From contig NZ_KB849780.1 in assembly GCF_000368965.1 (NCBI RefSeq), forward strand, positions 1,612,145 through 1,676,144: a stretch of 64,000 nucleotides of DNA, in the 5' to 3' direction. Position 1 is the stretch's first letter, and each line of letters opens with the position of its first letter. Below are positions 9,477 to 18,001 of this stretch, piece by piece. Below the pieces are notes generated by a model that had not been told where the DNA came from, did no database searches, and saw nothing but the letters and a program-made list of their open reading frames with translations. The stretch comes from Acinetobacter calcoaceticus DSM 30006 = CIP 81.8. Its GTDB lineage: Bacteria; Pseudomonadota; Gammaproteobacteria; Pseudomonadales; Moraxellaceae. The translations under genes were made by a program, and so were the position numbers.

Positions 9477-9492
9477 TGGCACCTATTTTGCT
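9477..9492 (+). promoter_or_regulatory. Sigma-54 promoter of the ABC transporter operon
   Basis: TGGCAC-N5-TTGCT is an exact match to the -24/-12 consensus, with the GG and GC dinucleotides at the required spacing. The predicted start is near 9503, 47 bases before the permease ATG. Sigma-54 control fits nitrogen-limitation expression. Confidence 0.8.
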
Positions 9493-9497
9493 TAACA

Positions 9498-9525
9498 ATA
9501 TTACGTTTTATGAAAATCGTAATAC
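9498..9525. promoter_or_regulatory. NikR-box-like operator 1 (guanidine regulon)
   Basis: ATATTAC-N14-GTAATAC, equivalent to (A/G)TATTA-N16-TAATAC. The half-sites and the spacing equal those at 14852-14879 and 23213-23240. It overlaps the predicted sigma-54 start site, suggesting repression. The architecture copies the NikR box GTATGA-N16-TCATAC with one changed position per half-site. Confidence 0.7.
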
Positions 9526-9549
9526 TGATCAAAATGGGGAGCTCTCGAT

Positions 9550-10494
9550 ATGGGTTATGTTGCAAAGGAATTTACGCGAAAGAACAAGCTGATTCTCAGT
9601 ATTTGTTCTTTCGTTATTCCAATATGTCTTTGGTGCGCAATCAGTTACTTACCTTTTGTTTGGCATCCTCAAGTACAAATCACGAGTTCGGGAAGTGTTT
9701 CTTACTTACAAGTAGGAAGTCACATTGATAAAAATGTGTTCTATCTCGAAGCACAAAATGCAGTCAATCGAAATTCTGCACCACCACAAGGTATTTTAGT
9801 TAATCCGATTTATTTACCCGCTCCTCATGAAGTAGCTCAAGCTTTGGTGACTGCATTTACTACGCCACCCGAACAACCTGATTCGCCGTGGTTTCATCAA
9901 AGTTTATGGCACAGTATTAAACTGGTATTTTCAGCTTTTTTCATATCTTCATTAATCGGGATTCCACTGGGTATTTTGTGTGGTTTTTCTAAGCGCATTT
10001 CACTGTTAACAGAGCCATTTGTCGAGTTTTTCCGTTACTTGCCTGCACCAGCGTTTGGCGCACTTGCAGTGGCAATTTTAGGAATTAATGATGCCCCTAA
10101 AATTGCAATTATTGTTATTGGTACGCTTTTTCAGCAAATTCTCATTATCGCCAATACCACCCGAATGGTAGATCGAAGCTTAATTGAGGCCGGCTATACG
10201 CTTGGCACCAATAAGCTCAAAAGTTTATTCCATGTGGTGATTCCTGCTGCCTTACCTGATATTTACCGTGACTTACGTGTGCTATTGGGCTGGGCATGGA
10301 CCTATTTAATTGTTTCAGAGTTGATTGGTACGACTTCAGGTATTACGTGGTTTATTACCCAACAGGCACGCTATCAAAACTTTGACAATGTCTATGCAGC
10401 CATTCTGATTATTGGGGTGATTGGTCTGGTCTGTGATTGGGTATTAATGAAATTGGGTGAGCGGATGTTCACTTGGAAAGTAGGAGCAAAATAA
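9550..10494 (+). CDS. ABC transporter permease (SsuC/TauC-like), guanidine cluster
   Basis: 314 residues. A first membrane span near 15-38 is followed by an unusually long periplasmic stretch (about 40-120), then five or more spans with the EAA-loop motif EAGYTLGTNKLKSLFHVVIPAALP-like sequence at about 210-235, split here by eye. It belongs to the taurine/nitrate/urea-type permeases recorded near ykkC-controlled carboxylases. It ends in a TAATG overlap with the ATPase gene and is preceded by a sigma-54 promoter and operator. The likely cargo is guanidine or a related compound; that is inferred from context. Confidence 0.85.
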   Translation: MGYVAKEFTRKNKLILSICSFVIPICLWCAISYLPFVWHPQVQITSSGSVSYLQVGSHIDKNVFYLEAQNAVNRNSAPPQGILVNPIYLPAPHEVAQALVTAFTTPPEQPDSPWFHQSLWHSIKLVFSAFFISSLIGIPLGILCGFSKRISLLTEPFVEFFRYLPAPAFGALAVAILGINDAPKIAIIVIGTLFQQILIIANTTRMVDRSLIEAGYTLGTNKLKSLFHVVIPAALPDIYRDLRVLLGWAWTYLIVSELIGTTSGITWFITQQARYQNFDNVYAAILIIGVIGLVCDWVLMKLGERMFTWKVGAK

Positions 10495-11375
10495 TGAATG
10501 ATTCAACATTTAACGCGCATGAATACTTTCAAAAAATTTATGAACGTCCTGTTATTTTAGAAGCTAAACAGCTCAGCCAAGTCTTTAAACATGGTCAAAC
10601 CGAACGCACTGTTTTAAATAAGCTCGATTTAAAAATTCATAAAAGAGAATTTATTTGTGTGATTGGTCCTTCTGGCTGCGGCAAATCGACGCTGAGCCGT
10701 GTCATTGCGGGTTTAGACCCATACCATAGCGGAGAAATTTTAGTAGACGGCGAATGCATTACTGGCCCATGCCCTGAACGCGGTATGGTGTTTCAGGGTT
10801 ATACCCTTTTTCCATGGAAAACTGTAAAAGAAAACGTGATGTTTGGTCCGCAAATGCGCGGCGCTAGTCAAATGACAGCAGAGGCGCAAGCCCGTGAATG
10901 GATCAATATTATTGGTTTAGAAAAATATGAAAATCAGTATCCACACCAACTTTCTGGTGGCATGAAACAGCGCGTTGCAATTGCTAGAGCCTTGGTCAAT
11001 CAACCTAAAATTTTACTGATGGATGAACCTTTTGGTGCGCTCGACCCTCACACTCGTCAAAAAATGCAAAAACACTTAATGGATTTATGGCAAAACATTG
11101 ATATCACCATTATTTTTGTGACCCATGACATGGATGAAGCCATTTTACTGGCAGACCGAATTGTGGCACTCAAAGCCAACCCCGGTGAAATTAAGGAAAT
11201 TATTGAAGTTAATTTACCGCGCCCACGCTCACTGGATTTAATGAGTACACCTGAGTTTAAACAGCTCCGTGCGCGGGTAGATTATCTGGTACATGCTGAA
11301 GAAGATGAACTTGACCCAGCTTTGCAAGATTTACCAAAAATTCCGCGTATGACTCAAGTCAGTACAGAAAAATAA
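10494..11375 (+). CDS. ABC transporter ATP-binding protein, guanidine cluster
   Basis: 293 residues from the ATG in the TAATG junction, preferred over an upstream in-frame ATG because GTAGGAGC lies just before it. Walker A GPSGCGKST, Q-loop VFQGYTLFPW, signature LSGGMKQR, Walker B ILLMDEPFGALD and the switch THDMDEA are all intact, so an active ATPase of the SsuB/TauB/NrtD type. It energises the adjacent permease; the binding protein is the convergent gene 11427-12449. Confidence 0.93.
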   Translation: MNDSTFNAHEYFQKIYERPVILEAKQLSQVFKHGQTERTVLNKLDLKIHKREFICVIGPSGCGKSTLSRVIAGLDPYHSGEILVDGECITGPCPERGMVFQGYTLFPWKTVKENVMFGPQMRGASQMTAEAQAREWINIIGLEKYENQYPHQLSGGMKQRVAIARALVNQPKILLMDEPFGALDPHTRQKMQKHLMDLWQNIDITIIFVTHDMDEAILLADRIVALKANPGEIKEIIEVNLPRPRSLDLMSTPEFKQLRARVDYLVHAEEDELDPALQDLPKIPRMTQVSTEK

Positions 11376-11385
11376 AAAACACATT

Positions 11386-11414
11386 AAAAAGCCCAAGTTC
11401 AACTTGGGCTTTTT
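11386..11414. terminator. Bidirectional terminator between ATPase and binding-protein genes
   Basis: AAAAAGCCCAAGTT and AACTTGGGCTTTTT form a 14-base-pair stem with U-runs on both strands, placed between two convergent stops. Confidence 0.92.
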
Positions 11415-11426
11415 AATTGATTTAGC

Positions 11427-12449
11427 TTATTTGAGTTGTTCTACCAATGTTGGATAAATCAGCCCATCTACATTTTGTTCAGTTTTATAAATACCATTTT
11501 CAACGTTAAATTTATTGACGTGATAGCTAGAGCCATAAATCGAGTCAAAGCCTTGAGATTTAGCAAATACTTTTTTATTGGCATTGATATCTAATAGATG
11601 CGTTCCGCTGACCATCGACTCATATTGTTTCGGGTCAACCCCTGAACGGTTTGCCATGATTTTAACCGCATCGGCATGAGTTGCAGGGTCATTAATATAT
11701 TTAACCGTTTTGTCCCACACCTGAATGATTTTTTTCCATTCTTCCTGATGGGCAGTTAAATGACTCATGTTGACGGTCAAGGTGTCATAAATTAAACCCG
11801 GCTTGTCTTTAGAGGTATAGATAATTTTAGAACCCGCTACGGCTTTTAATGCCTGCCCAGCAACAGGTTGCCAAACAGCAATCGCAGAAATATCTGGGCT
11901 ATTGAACACTTGAGGTAATTGGTTGGTTGCTGAGTTTACTAGCTTGACCTCACTCGCTTTAATGTTATGGTCGGTTAAAGCTGTTGCTAGTAAAAGATGG
12001 TCAACCAAGCCTTTTTCGACACCGATTGATTTTCCTTTTAAGTCTTGAATGGTATTAATACCCTCTTTTGCAATAATGACATCATTACCCGCAGAATAAT
12101 CTGTTGCCATGATCATCATGCCTTGAGTACCGCCCGAAGCGGTTACCAAGTTATCGCCATTAGTGACCAAAACGGCATCAAGCTGATTTGCCGAAAAAGC
12201 CGAGAGAGAAGCGGAATAATCAAACCATTTAAACTCAACATTTAACCCTGCTTCTTTTAACCAACCTTTTTCAATAGCCACTTGCCAAGCCACCCAGCCC
12301 GGCCAATCGCTATAGCCAATGGTAATTGGTTTTGTATTTGTGGCTGCCTGAGCATCTTGTTTAGCCTCGGGCACTTTAGCTGTATTGTCACACCCACCCA
12401 ATACAACTGCCGATAAAATAGATACGGATAAAAACGCTTTTTTAATCAT
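11427..12449 (-). CDS. ABC transporter substrate-binding lipoprotein, guanidine cluster
   Basis: 340 residues with a lipoprotein signal (KKAFLSVSILSAVVLGGC, lipobox LGGC, Cys19) and a SsuA/TauA-type periplasmic binding fold: PITIGYSDWPGW at the first strand, then YSASLSAFSANQLDAVLV. It overlaps the allophanate hydrolase stop by 4 bases (ATGA), so it is co-expressed with the last enzyme of the pathway although its permease and ATPase are on the other strand. Substrate by context: guanidine or a close analogue. Nitrate or sulfonate specificity seems unlikely here. Confidence 0.85.
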   Translation of the reverse strand: MIKKAFLSVSILSAVVLGGCDNTAKVPEAKQDAQAATNTKPITIGYSDWPGWVAWQVAIEKGWLKEAGLNVEFKWFDYSASLSAFSANQLDAVLVTNGDNLVTASGGTQGMMIMATDYSAGNDVIIAKEGINTIQDLKGKSIGVEKGLVDHLLLATALTDHNIKASEVKLVNSATNQLPQVFNSPDISAIAVWQPVAGQALKAVAGSKIIYTSKDKPGLIYDTLTVNMSHLTAHQEEWKKIIQVWDKTVKYINDPATHADAVKIMANRSGVDPKQYESMVSGTHLLDINANKKVFAKSQGFDSIYGSSYHVNKFNVENGIYKTEQNVDGLIYPTLVEQLK

Positions 12450-14257
12450 ATAGAAACTTCCCCAACACTTTTACTAACAACACTTTGAGCGGTTTGATTG
12501 AGTGACTGTATATAGGCTCGCCAGCCCCCCAAATGGCTAATATCGGTTGCATCTTGAATGGCATAAGCTTCGCAAATAAAGCCTTTGACCCATGTTCCAT
12601 CTTTTAATTTGAGGTTGCCAATGCCAAGTGGTGCAGGCACTTCAGCTACAATGGCCCCAAAATTTGCTAAAGGAACATCCCACACTTCAACCTCAATTGA
12701 CGTACCTGCTGCATCGCATTGCAGGCCGGGTTTTGGTGGTGTGGTATTTTTTAAAGCAAAGAGCTTATAAGTATCTGCAGTCTGGGTTTTCTTGAGTAAA
12801 GTGGCATTACGACTAGTGAGCTGAAAATTAAGTGGCATGCCTGTTAAATGCGCTCCGACGACTGCAAGCTGCACTGAATGATTCGACTGGATATTTAGAC
12901 TTTTTTGATAATGTTGGGTTGATTTACCCAAGCTTAGCAATGTTTCGGCTTGCCAGAGCTGCGCAAAATTGGCGAGTGCCTGATCGTGCCAAGCTGGTGC
13001 AATAAAGGTTACCCCGCTTGGTAAACCATCCTCACGCAGTACATTTGGTAAGGCCAATGCAGAAAGATCGGCAAAATTTACAAAGTTGGTATAGGCCCCC
13101 ATGTGTGCATTTTTAGTCAATGGGTCGGCTTCAACTTCTGCAATGGTATAAATGGTTGGCGCTGTTGGCACCATCAAGGCATCAAAAGGTTGTAATGCCA
13201 CATTAATTTTTCGAGCTAATACGGCGCGGTTATATTCAGCTTGAAGTGCATCTGTTGCCTTGAATTTATCTGCCTGCGCAATAATTTGAGCAATGACTGG
13301 ATGAGCCTTTTCACGTGTTGTCATGCGTTCAACGGCGACTGTTCTTTCTGCCACCCAAGCATCGTTATACAGTGCGGCAGCAAGCTCATTAAACGCGCTG
13401 AAATCTATACTCTCAACTTCATAACCCAGCTTTTTTACGCGCTCAATTGCAATTAAAAAGGCCTTTTCAGATTCAAAATCACCATAAAACTCAAACTGAG
13501 CAGGAATAGCAATTCTTCGTTTAGAAAACTGAGTTGGTACATTGGCTGGATGTACTCGTGAATATTCATCTGTTTCATCATAGCCCTGCATTAAACTGGC
13601 AACTGTCCAAGCGTCATCAATATGCAGCGCAAAAATAGAAATGACATCAATAGTCCGACATGCAGGAATTAAACCTGTGGTAGAAAACCAGCCCTTTGTC
13701 GGTTTTAGGCCCACAATATTGTTATGGCCCGCAGGTACACGACCTGACCCTGCCGTATCGGTACCCAAACTAAAAGGCACAATGCCGTTGGCAACCACTA
13801 CTGAAGAACCAGAGCTTGAACCTCCACTAATATATTCGGGGTTAAAACTATTTTTTACTGCACCATACGGAGAACGAACCCCAACCAGTCCAGTCGCAAA
13901 CTGATCTAAGTTAGTTTTGCCCACCACAATCGCCCCTGCTTTTTTCAACTTGGCAACTACAGTGGCATCTTGCTTAGCCAAATATTGAACCTCTTTACAG
14001 GCAGCAGTCGTGTGAAAGCCAGCGACATCAATGTTGTCTTTGACTGCAAATGGCACGCCGTATAGAGGTAGGTCAGCAATATTCTGGTCTTTTAAAACAT
14101 TAATTTGCGATTGAATCTGCTCAACGGAGGCAATTTCAATCCATGCATGGTCATCATTTTTAATTTCTGCAACATAGCCAATCAGATCTGCAAGATGGAT
14201 TTGTCCGTTTTGATATGCGGTTTTCCAGTCTTGAATTGTCCATAAATTTTTCAACAC
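12446..14257 (-). CDS. atzF: Allophanate hydrolase
   Basis: About 603 residues. Hydrolyses allophanate to two ammonia and two CO2, the last step of urea-carboxylase and guanidine-carboxylase pathways. The N-terminal amidase-signature domain has the Ser-cisSer-Lys triad visible: Lys in VKDNIDVAG, Ser in GGSSSGSS and Ser in DTAGSGRVPA. The C-terminal domain (about 450-600) is the AtzF/DUR1-type extension. I prefer the GTG at 14257, preceded by AGGAG at 5 bases, over the ATG at 14269 directly after the upstream stop. It sits between the NikR-like gene and the binding protein in one operon. Confidence 0.93.
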   Translation of the reverse strand: MLKNLWTIQDWKTAYQNGQIHLADLIGYVAEIKNDDHAWIEIASVEQIQSQINVLKDQNIADLPLYGVPFAVKDNIDVAGFHTTAACKEVQYLAKQDATVVAKLKKAGAIVVGKTNLDQFATGLVGVRSPYGAVKNSFNPEYISGGSSSGSSVVVANGIVPFSLGTDTAGSGRVPAGHNNIVGLKPTKGWFSTTGLIPACRTIDVISIFALHIDDAWTVASLMQGYDETDEYSRVHPANVPTQFSKRRIAIPAQFEFYGDFESEKAFLIAIERVKKLGYEVESIDFSAFNELAAALYNDAWVAERTVAVERMTTREKAHPVIAQIIAQADKFKATDALQAEYNRAVLARKINVALQPFDALMVPTAPTIYTIAEVEADPLTKNAHMGAYTNFVNFADLSALALPNVLREDGLPSGVTFIAPAWHDQALANFAQLWQAETLLSLGKSTQHYQKSLNIQSNHSVQLAVVGAHLTGMPLNFQLTSRNATLLKKTQTADTYKLFALKNTTPPKPGLQCDAAGTSIEVEVWDVPLANFGAIVAEVPAPLGIGNLKLKDGTWVKGFICEAYAIQDATDISHLGGWRAYIQSLNQTAQSVVSKSVGEVSI

Positions 14258-14269
14258 GCTACTCCTCAT

Positions 14270-14704
14270 TTAGTCATTTTGCTGTATAGGCGGCATGACG
14301 GCATCCATCAGTTCTAAATGCCCTTTAATCACCCCTTTCAGCACAATAAATTGCTGGCTAATTTGTCTGAGTTCAGAGCTCGCACCCTGCATTAACATGA
14401 CTTGCAATATCTTTTGTTGGTCGAGCTGGATATGAAGTGAACTAATCACTTGTGCTAAAAACTGTTGTTGTAAATCAACCAATTGATTGCGCAGGGTCAT
14501 TTGGCTAGCGTCGTAAAGCAAAGTCAACGTACCTACCATTACTTCATTGGCCTGCGCCTGCTCTGCAATCAAGTGTTTATTAATCATGTCAACAATGGCT
14601 TGCGAGCGACTTTCATAGTTCTGCTCGACAATTTTTTGGTCGAGTGCGTTGAGGGTCGTTTCAGGTACGGTAATACTGATTCGAGCTAACTTTTGTTTTG
14701 CCAC
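14270..14704 (-). CDS. NikR-like ribbon-helix-helix regulator with degenerate metal site
   Basis: 144 residues from a GTG at 14704 (AAAGGAT upstream); a longer frame from 14761 lacks a ribosome site. Residues 7-46 form a ribbon-helix-helix (ARISITVPETTLNALD, then YESRSQAIVDMI), and 57-133 form a NikR-type ACT-like domain (VGTLTLLYD, ISSLHIQLDQ, LKGVIKGHLEL). Against the NikR nickel site (His76, His87, His89, Cys95), I align Gln80, His91, Gln93 and Ile99: three of four ligands are lost. It is therefore probably not a nickel sensor. It heads the allophanate hydrolase operon, and a NikR-box-like repeat occurs at all three guanidine promoters, so it is the likely local regulator. Its effector is unknown. 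Confidence 0.8.
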   Translation of the reverse strand: MAKQKLARISITVPETTLNALDQKIVEQNYESRSQAIVDMINKHLIAEQAQANEVMVGTLTLLYDASQMTLRNQLVDLQQQFLAQVISSLHIQLDQQKILQVMLMQGASSELRQISQQFIVLKGVIKGHLELMDAVMPPIQQND

Positions 14705-14851
14705 AGTCTTATCCTTTTGTTTTAGTCGGATAATTGTTTTGTTTGATATATACGCCTGCACGAACGCTGAGCAATTCGACTAAAAAGGCTTTTAAAGTTT
14801 GCTTTGGTTGAACCACGGGTTTTACATCGTTCATATCGCACCTCTAGCTTG

Positions 14852-14879
14852 GTATTACCAAATTCAGTTTTTGTATTAC
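14852..14879. promoter_or_regulatory. NikR-box-like operator 2 (guanidine regulon)
   Basis: GTATTAC-N14-GTATTAC has the same spacing as operators 1 and 3, with one mismatch in the right half (GTATTAC for GTAATAC). It abuts the predicted sigma-54 start (about 14879) of the NikR-like, allophanate hydrolase and binding-protein operon, so autoregulation is likely. Confidence 0.6.
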
Positions 14880-14889
14880 TGATAAGAGA

Positions 14890-14905
14890 TGCAGAAAATG
14901 TGCCA
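14890..14905 (-). promoter_or_regulatory. Sigma-54 promoter of the NikR-like/atzF operon
   Basis: On the minus strand TGGCAC-N5-CTGCA: one mismatch (C for T) to the -24/-12 consensus, with correct GG-GC spacing. The leader to the GTG start would be about 175 bases, overlapping operator 2. Confidence 0.65.
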
Positions 14906-14960
14906 GTTTTTAAGCGTGGTTTTGATAGGCTTGGCAGAAATTTGTGAGTGATTTTTGGGC

Positions 14961-14991
14961 AAAAAAAAGCCCCATGCACAGAGATAGGGCT
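14961..14991 (-). terminator. Orphan minus-strand terminator
   Basis: On the minus strand AGCCC, a 12-13 base loop, GGGGCT and eight T. No minus-strand gene lies upstream of it: the neighbour is the plus-strand OLD gene. It may be a leftover of a gene displaced by the OLD insertion, or the end of an unannotated small RNA. Confidence 0.6.
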
Positions 14992-15125
14992 AAATTAATA
15001 AATCCAGCTAAACAGCATATTTAATTTTAGAAGCATAAAATTTTTAAAAAATAATTTAACTAGATAGAAATAGTATAAATTTTAAGCTAGATTAATCTAA
15101 CAATAAATAATGAAGTCAAAATCAT

Positions 15126-16985
15126 ATGGAATTAATTTCAATAGTTTTGGAAAACTTTAGGGGCTATCATTTAAAACATACAATTTTAATTGATGAATGT
15201 TTAACAGGAATTATAGGAAAAAATGATGCTGGTAAGTCCACAATATTTGAAGCCTTAGATATCTTTTTTGAAAATTCAAGTTTTGAAAAAAATGATCGGT
15301 GCATCTTTGCTACAGAAGAACAAAATACTTCTATCACATGTGTATTTAAGGACTTCCCTGAAAGTTTAAGTTTAGATGCCACTTCTCAGACTACTTTAGA
15401 AAGTGAATATCTTTTAAATAATAATTCATTTCTAGAGATCAAAAAAACTTTCCGTGTAAATCAAAAAATCACAACCGAAGTTGCAATTATCGCTAATTAT
15501 CCATCAAATCCTGATCTAAACAGTTTAATTACACTTAAAAATGCTGAGTTGAAAAGCTTAATAAAAACTAAAGGTTTAGATATTACTAAAGTAGATGACC
15601 AGCGCTCTAATACTTGCTTAAGAAAGTTTCTTTTTTCTTCCGAGGCTCTAACTTTCCAAACTAAAGAAATTTCACTGAACAAAGAAGATGCAAAAAATTT
15701 ATGGGAAAATATAAAAAGTTTTTTACCTATATTTGCATTATTTAAGTCTGATAGAAACAGTAGCGATCAGGATAGTGAAGTTCAAGATCCAATGAAATTA
15801 GCAATAAAAGCAGCTCTTTCTGAAATTCAGCCCAAGTTAACTGAAATACAAGAATATATACGGACAAATGTAGAAGATGTAGCAAAGAGAACGTTAAATA
15901 AACTTGGGGAAATGGATTCAAACCTAGCCAAGGATTTGATACCTAATTTTTCTAAAGACCCGAAATGGGATTCAATTTTTTCTATGACTTTAACATCAGA
16001 GTTAGGAATACCAGTTAATAAAAGAGGTAGTGGTGTCCGTAGACTAATTTTATTAAATTTCTTCAGAGCTGAGGCTGAAAAAAAATTCAAAGAAGCTAGA
16101 AATAGATCAATAATATATGCAATTGAAGAACCAGAAACATCACAACATCCTAATTATCAAGAAATGCTTATCAAGGCATTATTAGAATTATCTCTATCTC
16201 CCAAAACGCAGATTTTAGTTACAACTCATACACCAGCATTAGCAGGTTTATTACCGCTGGCAAGCTTACGTTATATCAATAAAATTGATAAAAACCACAC
16301 TATAGAACATGCAGATACAAACCAAATATTAGATAAGATTAGTAATGATCTAGGAATACACCCTTTTGGCTCTATAAATGATACGCAATGCAAAGGTTAC
16401 ATATTTGTGGAGGGAGTATCGGATGTTGTATTTCTAAAACATATCTTTTCAAAATTCGCAGAAAATTCTCTTATTCAAAGAGATTATATTACAGCGAGGG
16501 ATATTCAGTTATTAATAAGCGGTGGCAGCGATAATTTAAAACATTGGGTAAATTACAAATTAATTGAAACGCTTCAAAAACCATGGGCTGTATTCTTTGA
16601 CTCAGACAATGATGGGCAGAACTGTGATAAATATCAGAAGAATATAGAGACTCAAAAAAGATATTCACATGTTGTATTCCATCTTACGAAAAAAAGAGAA
16701 TGTGAAAATTATCTTCATAAAAATGTTATTTCACGCATAACAAATGGAGAAGTTATTTTTTCACCTAATGATTATGCTGATCAGAAGGTCTTATTACATA
16801 CCGAATTAATAAAATATATTTCAGTTAAAAAAACTAATTTAATTGAGAAATTATGGCATACAACCACTTGTGAGGAAATTATTGAAAGTTGCACAGATGT
16901 AGATGGAAACAATGAATTTCTAGAATTTATTAACCGTATAGAAACACATTTTAGTTTGCATGAAGATTCTAAAAAGACCGCATAA
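15126..16985 (+). CDS. OLD-family ATP-dependent nuclease (AAA + TOPRIM)
   Basis: 619 residues. ABC/SMC-like ATPase with Walker A GKNDAGKST (31-39), a signature-like segment RGSGVRRLIL and Walker B IIYAIEEPETSQHP, followed by a TOPRIM domain (FVEGVSDVVFLKH, then VFFDSDNDGQ). This is the layout of overcoming-lysogenisation-defect nucleases and of Gabija GajA. No UvrD-like helicase or reverse transcriptase is adjacent, so a stand-alone class 1 OLD is the best call. A role in phage defence is family-based inference. It is much more AT-rich than its neighbours and splits the guanidine regulon, which suggests horizontal gain. Its stop codon lies in the loop of its terminator. Confidence 0.88.
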   Translation: MELISIVLENFRGYHLKHTILIDECLTGIIGKNDAGKSTIFEALDIFFENSSFEKNDRCIFATEEQNTSITCVFKDFPESLSLDATSQTTLESEYLLNNNSFLEIKKTFRVNQKITTEVAIIANYPSNPDLNSLITLKNAELKSLIKTKGLDITKVDDQRSNTCLRKFLFSSEALTFQTKEISLNKEDAKNLWENIKSFLPIFALFKSDRNSSDQDSEVQDPMKLAIKAALSEIQPKLTEIQEYIRTNVEDVAKRTLNKLGEMDSNLAKDLIPNFSKDPKWDSIFSMTLTSELGIPVNKRGSGVRRLILLNFFRAEAEKKFKEARNRSIIYAIEEPETSQHPNYQEMLIKALLELSLSPKTQILVTTHTPALAGLLPLASLRYINKIDKNHTIEHADTNQILDKISNDLGIHPFGSINDTQCKGYIFVEGVSDVVFLKHIFSKFAENSLIQRDYITARDIQLLISGGSDNLKHWVNYKLIETLQKPWAVFFDSDNDGQNCDKYQKNIETQKRYSHVVFHLTKKRECENYLHKNVISRITNGEVIFSPNDYADQKVLLHTELIKYISVKKTNLIEKLWHTTTCEEIIESCTDVDGNNEFLEFINRIETHFSLHEDSKKTA

Positions 16986-16997
16986 GCGGTCTTTTTT
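16971..16997. terminator. Bidirectional terminator enclosing the OLD stop codon
   Basis: AAAAAGACCGC, loop ATAA, GCGGTCTTTTTT. The TAA of the OLD gene is the loop itself. The HxlR stop (16996) also falls in the U-run, so one hairpin serves two convergent genes with almost no spare sequence. Confidence 0.92.
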
Positions 16998-17367
16998 ATT
17001 TGTTCTCTACACTATAAGTAAAACCAATCATCGTATGTGCCCATACCGATAAAGACTCTAAAACAGGCTTGAAAGTCTGGCCCAATTCGGTCATTTCATA
17101 GACAACTTTAATCGGTGCTTTTTCACCATAAACAGTTCTGGATATTAAGCCGCTTTGCTCTAGCTGTTTAAGTTGGAGGCTTAAAGTCATTTCTGTGATG
17201 GTTGGCATTAATTGATTGATTTCATTAAAGCGTTTTGGGCCATCTTTTAGATAATACAAAATAACGCCTTTCCATTTTCCACCCACCAAATCCATAGCCA
17301 TACTGATATGACATGGATAAGTTTTTCCATTCATGGTGATTTCACATTTATTTTCAGTATTTGCCAT
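16996..17367 (-). CDS. HxlR-family winged-helix regulator
   Basis: About 123 residues from the ATG at 17367 (AGGTGG 9 bases upstream; an in-frame GTG lies slightly upstream). It has the HxlR signature: CHISMAMDLVGGKWKGVILYYL, RFNEINQLMPTITEMTLSLQLKQLE, and Cys residues near the N-terminus that might sense redox or electrophiles. Divergent from a quinone reductase gene, the standard pairing (YodB/AzoR, HypR/HypO). Two perfect dyads lie in the shared 92-base promoter. Confidence 0.9.
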   Translation of the reverse strand: MANTENKCEITMNGKTYPCHISMAMDLVGGKWKGVILYYLKDGPKRFNEINQLMPTITEMTLSLQLKQLEQSGLISRTVYGEKAPIKVVYEMTELGQTFKPVLESLSVWAHTMIGFTYSVENK

Positions 17368-17379
17368 TTTTAACGCCAC

Positions 17380-17427
17380 CTATCAACTTTGATAGTTATT
17401 GTACACTCATACTATAAAAATTATAGT
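17380..17427. promoter_or_regulatory. HxlR operators in the divergent promoter
   Basis: Two perfect inverted repeats: CTATCAA-CT-TTGATAG at 17380-17395 and ACTATAA-AAA-TTATAGT at 17411-17427. A looser CTAT...ATAG repeat lies at 17430-17444. The CTAT/ATAG arms are shared, as expected for HxlR-type dimers acting on both promoters. Confidence 0.65.
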
Positions 17428-17459
17428 GACTATGATTTTTATAGCTACAAGGCATTATT

Positions 17460-17996
17460 ATGGCTTTACTTATTTTGGCCCATCCCTACTACACTCAATC
17501 AATTGCAAATAAAACGATAGTGAATGAACTTTTAAAAACCTATCCAGATCTCGAAGTACGAGATATTTTCCAGCTTTATCCGGACTATCAAATTGATGTA
17601 AGTGCTGAACAAGAAGCCTTGTTACGCCACGACACGATCATTCTGCAATATCCAATGTTCTGGTTTAATATGCCAGCAATTTTGAAATTATGGTTTGATG
17701 AAGTTTTTACTTACCAGTTTGCCTATGGCTCTCAGGGCGACAAATTAAAAGATAAAAAAGTCATTATTAGTATGACGGTCGGGCAAAAAGAAGCTGACAT
17801 GGTGAATGACCGAGAAAACTTAGCCGATAGCTTTTTAAAAGCGGTTCAACATTCAATTCAGTATACGCAAATGCAGTTAAGTGCCACTTACTTGCTTTAT
17901 GACGTTTCGCCTTTATCAGGTAACCCAGAGTCGAAAATTAAATTAGAAGCGGTTGAACATGGTCATAAAGTATTAAAGCATTTGACCGAAGCATAA
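17460..17996 (+). CDS. NAD(P)H:quinone reductase, flavodoxin fold (KefF/MdaB-like)
   Basis: 178 residues, cytosolic flavodoxin-fold FMN/FAD enzyme. LILAHPYY (phosphate-binding loop), LQYPMFWFNMPAILKLWFDEVFT (the typical PxxWxxxPAxLKxWxDRV-type region, residues about 62-84) and FAYG are visible. Reduces quinones, probably to detoxify them. Divergent from the HxlR regulator and followed by a shared terminator. Confidence 0.88.
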   Translation: MALLILAHPYYTQSIANKTIVNELLKTYPDLEVRDIFQLYPDYQIDVSAEQEALLRHDTIILQYPMFWFNMPAILKLWFDEVFTYQFAYGSQGDKLKDKKVIISMTVGQKEADMVNDRENLADSFLKAVQHSIQYTQMQLSATYLLYDVSPLSGNPESKIKLEAVEHGHKVLKHLTEA

Positions 17997-18001
17997 GGTT
18001 T

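Noticed and set aside
9455..9549. Second guanidine riboswitch before the ABC permease
   Set aside because: None of the ykkC core elements (CTAGGGTTCCG, CCGAGAG, AAAAGCCCGGG) is present; only a sigma-54 site and operator were found, and the leader is too short.
14722..14979. Minus-strand frame of 85 codons upstream of the NikR-like gene
   Set aside because: It covers the operator, sigma-54 promoter and ribosome site of the NikR-like operon, has no ribosome site and no family pattern.
15126..16985. Gabija or PARIS defence system
   Set aside because: The OLD-type ATPase-TOPRIM gene has no UvrD-like helicase (GajB) or other partner beside it.
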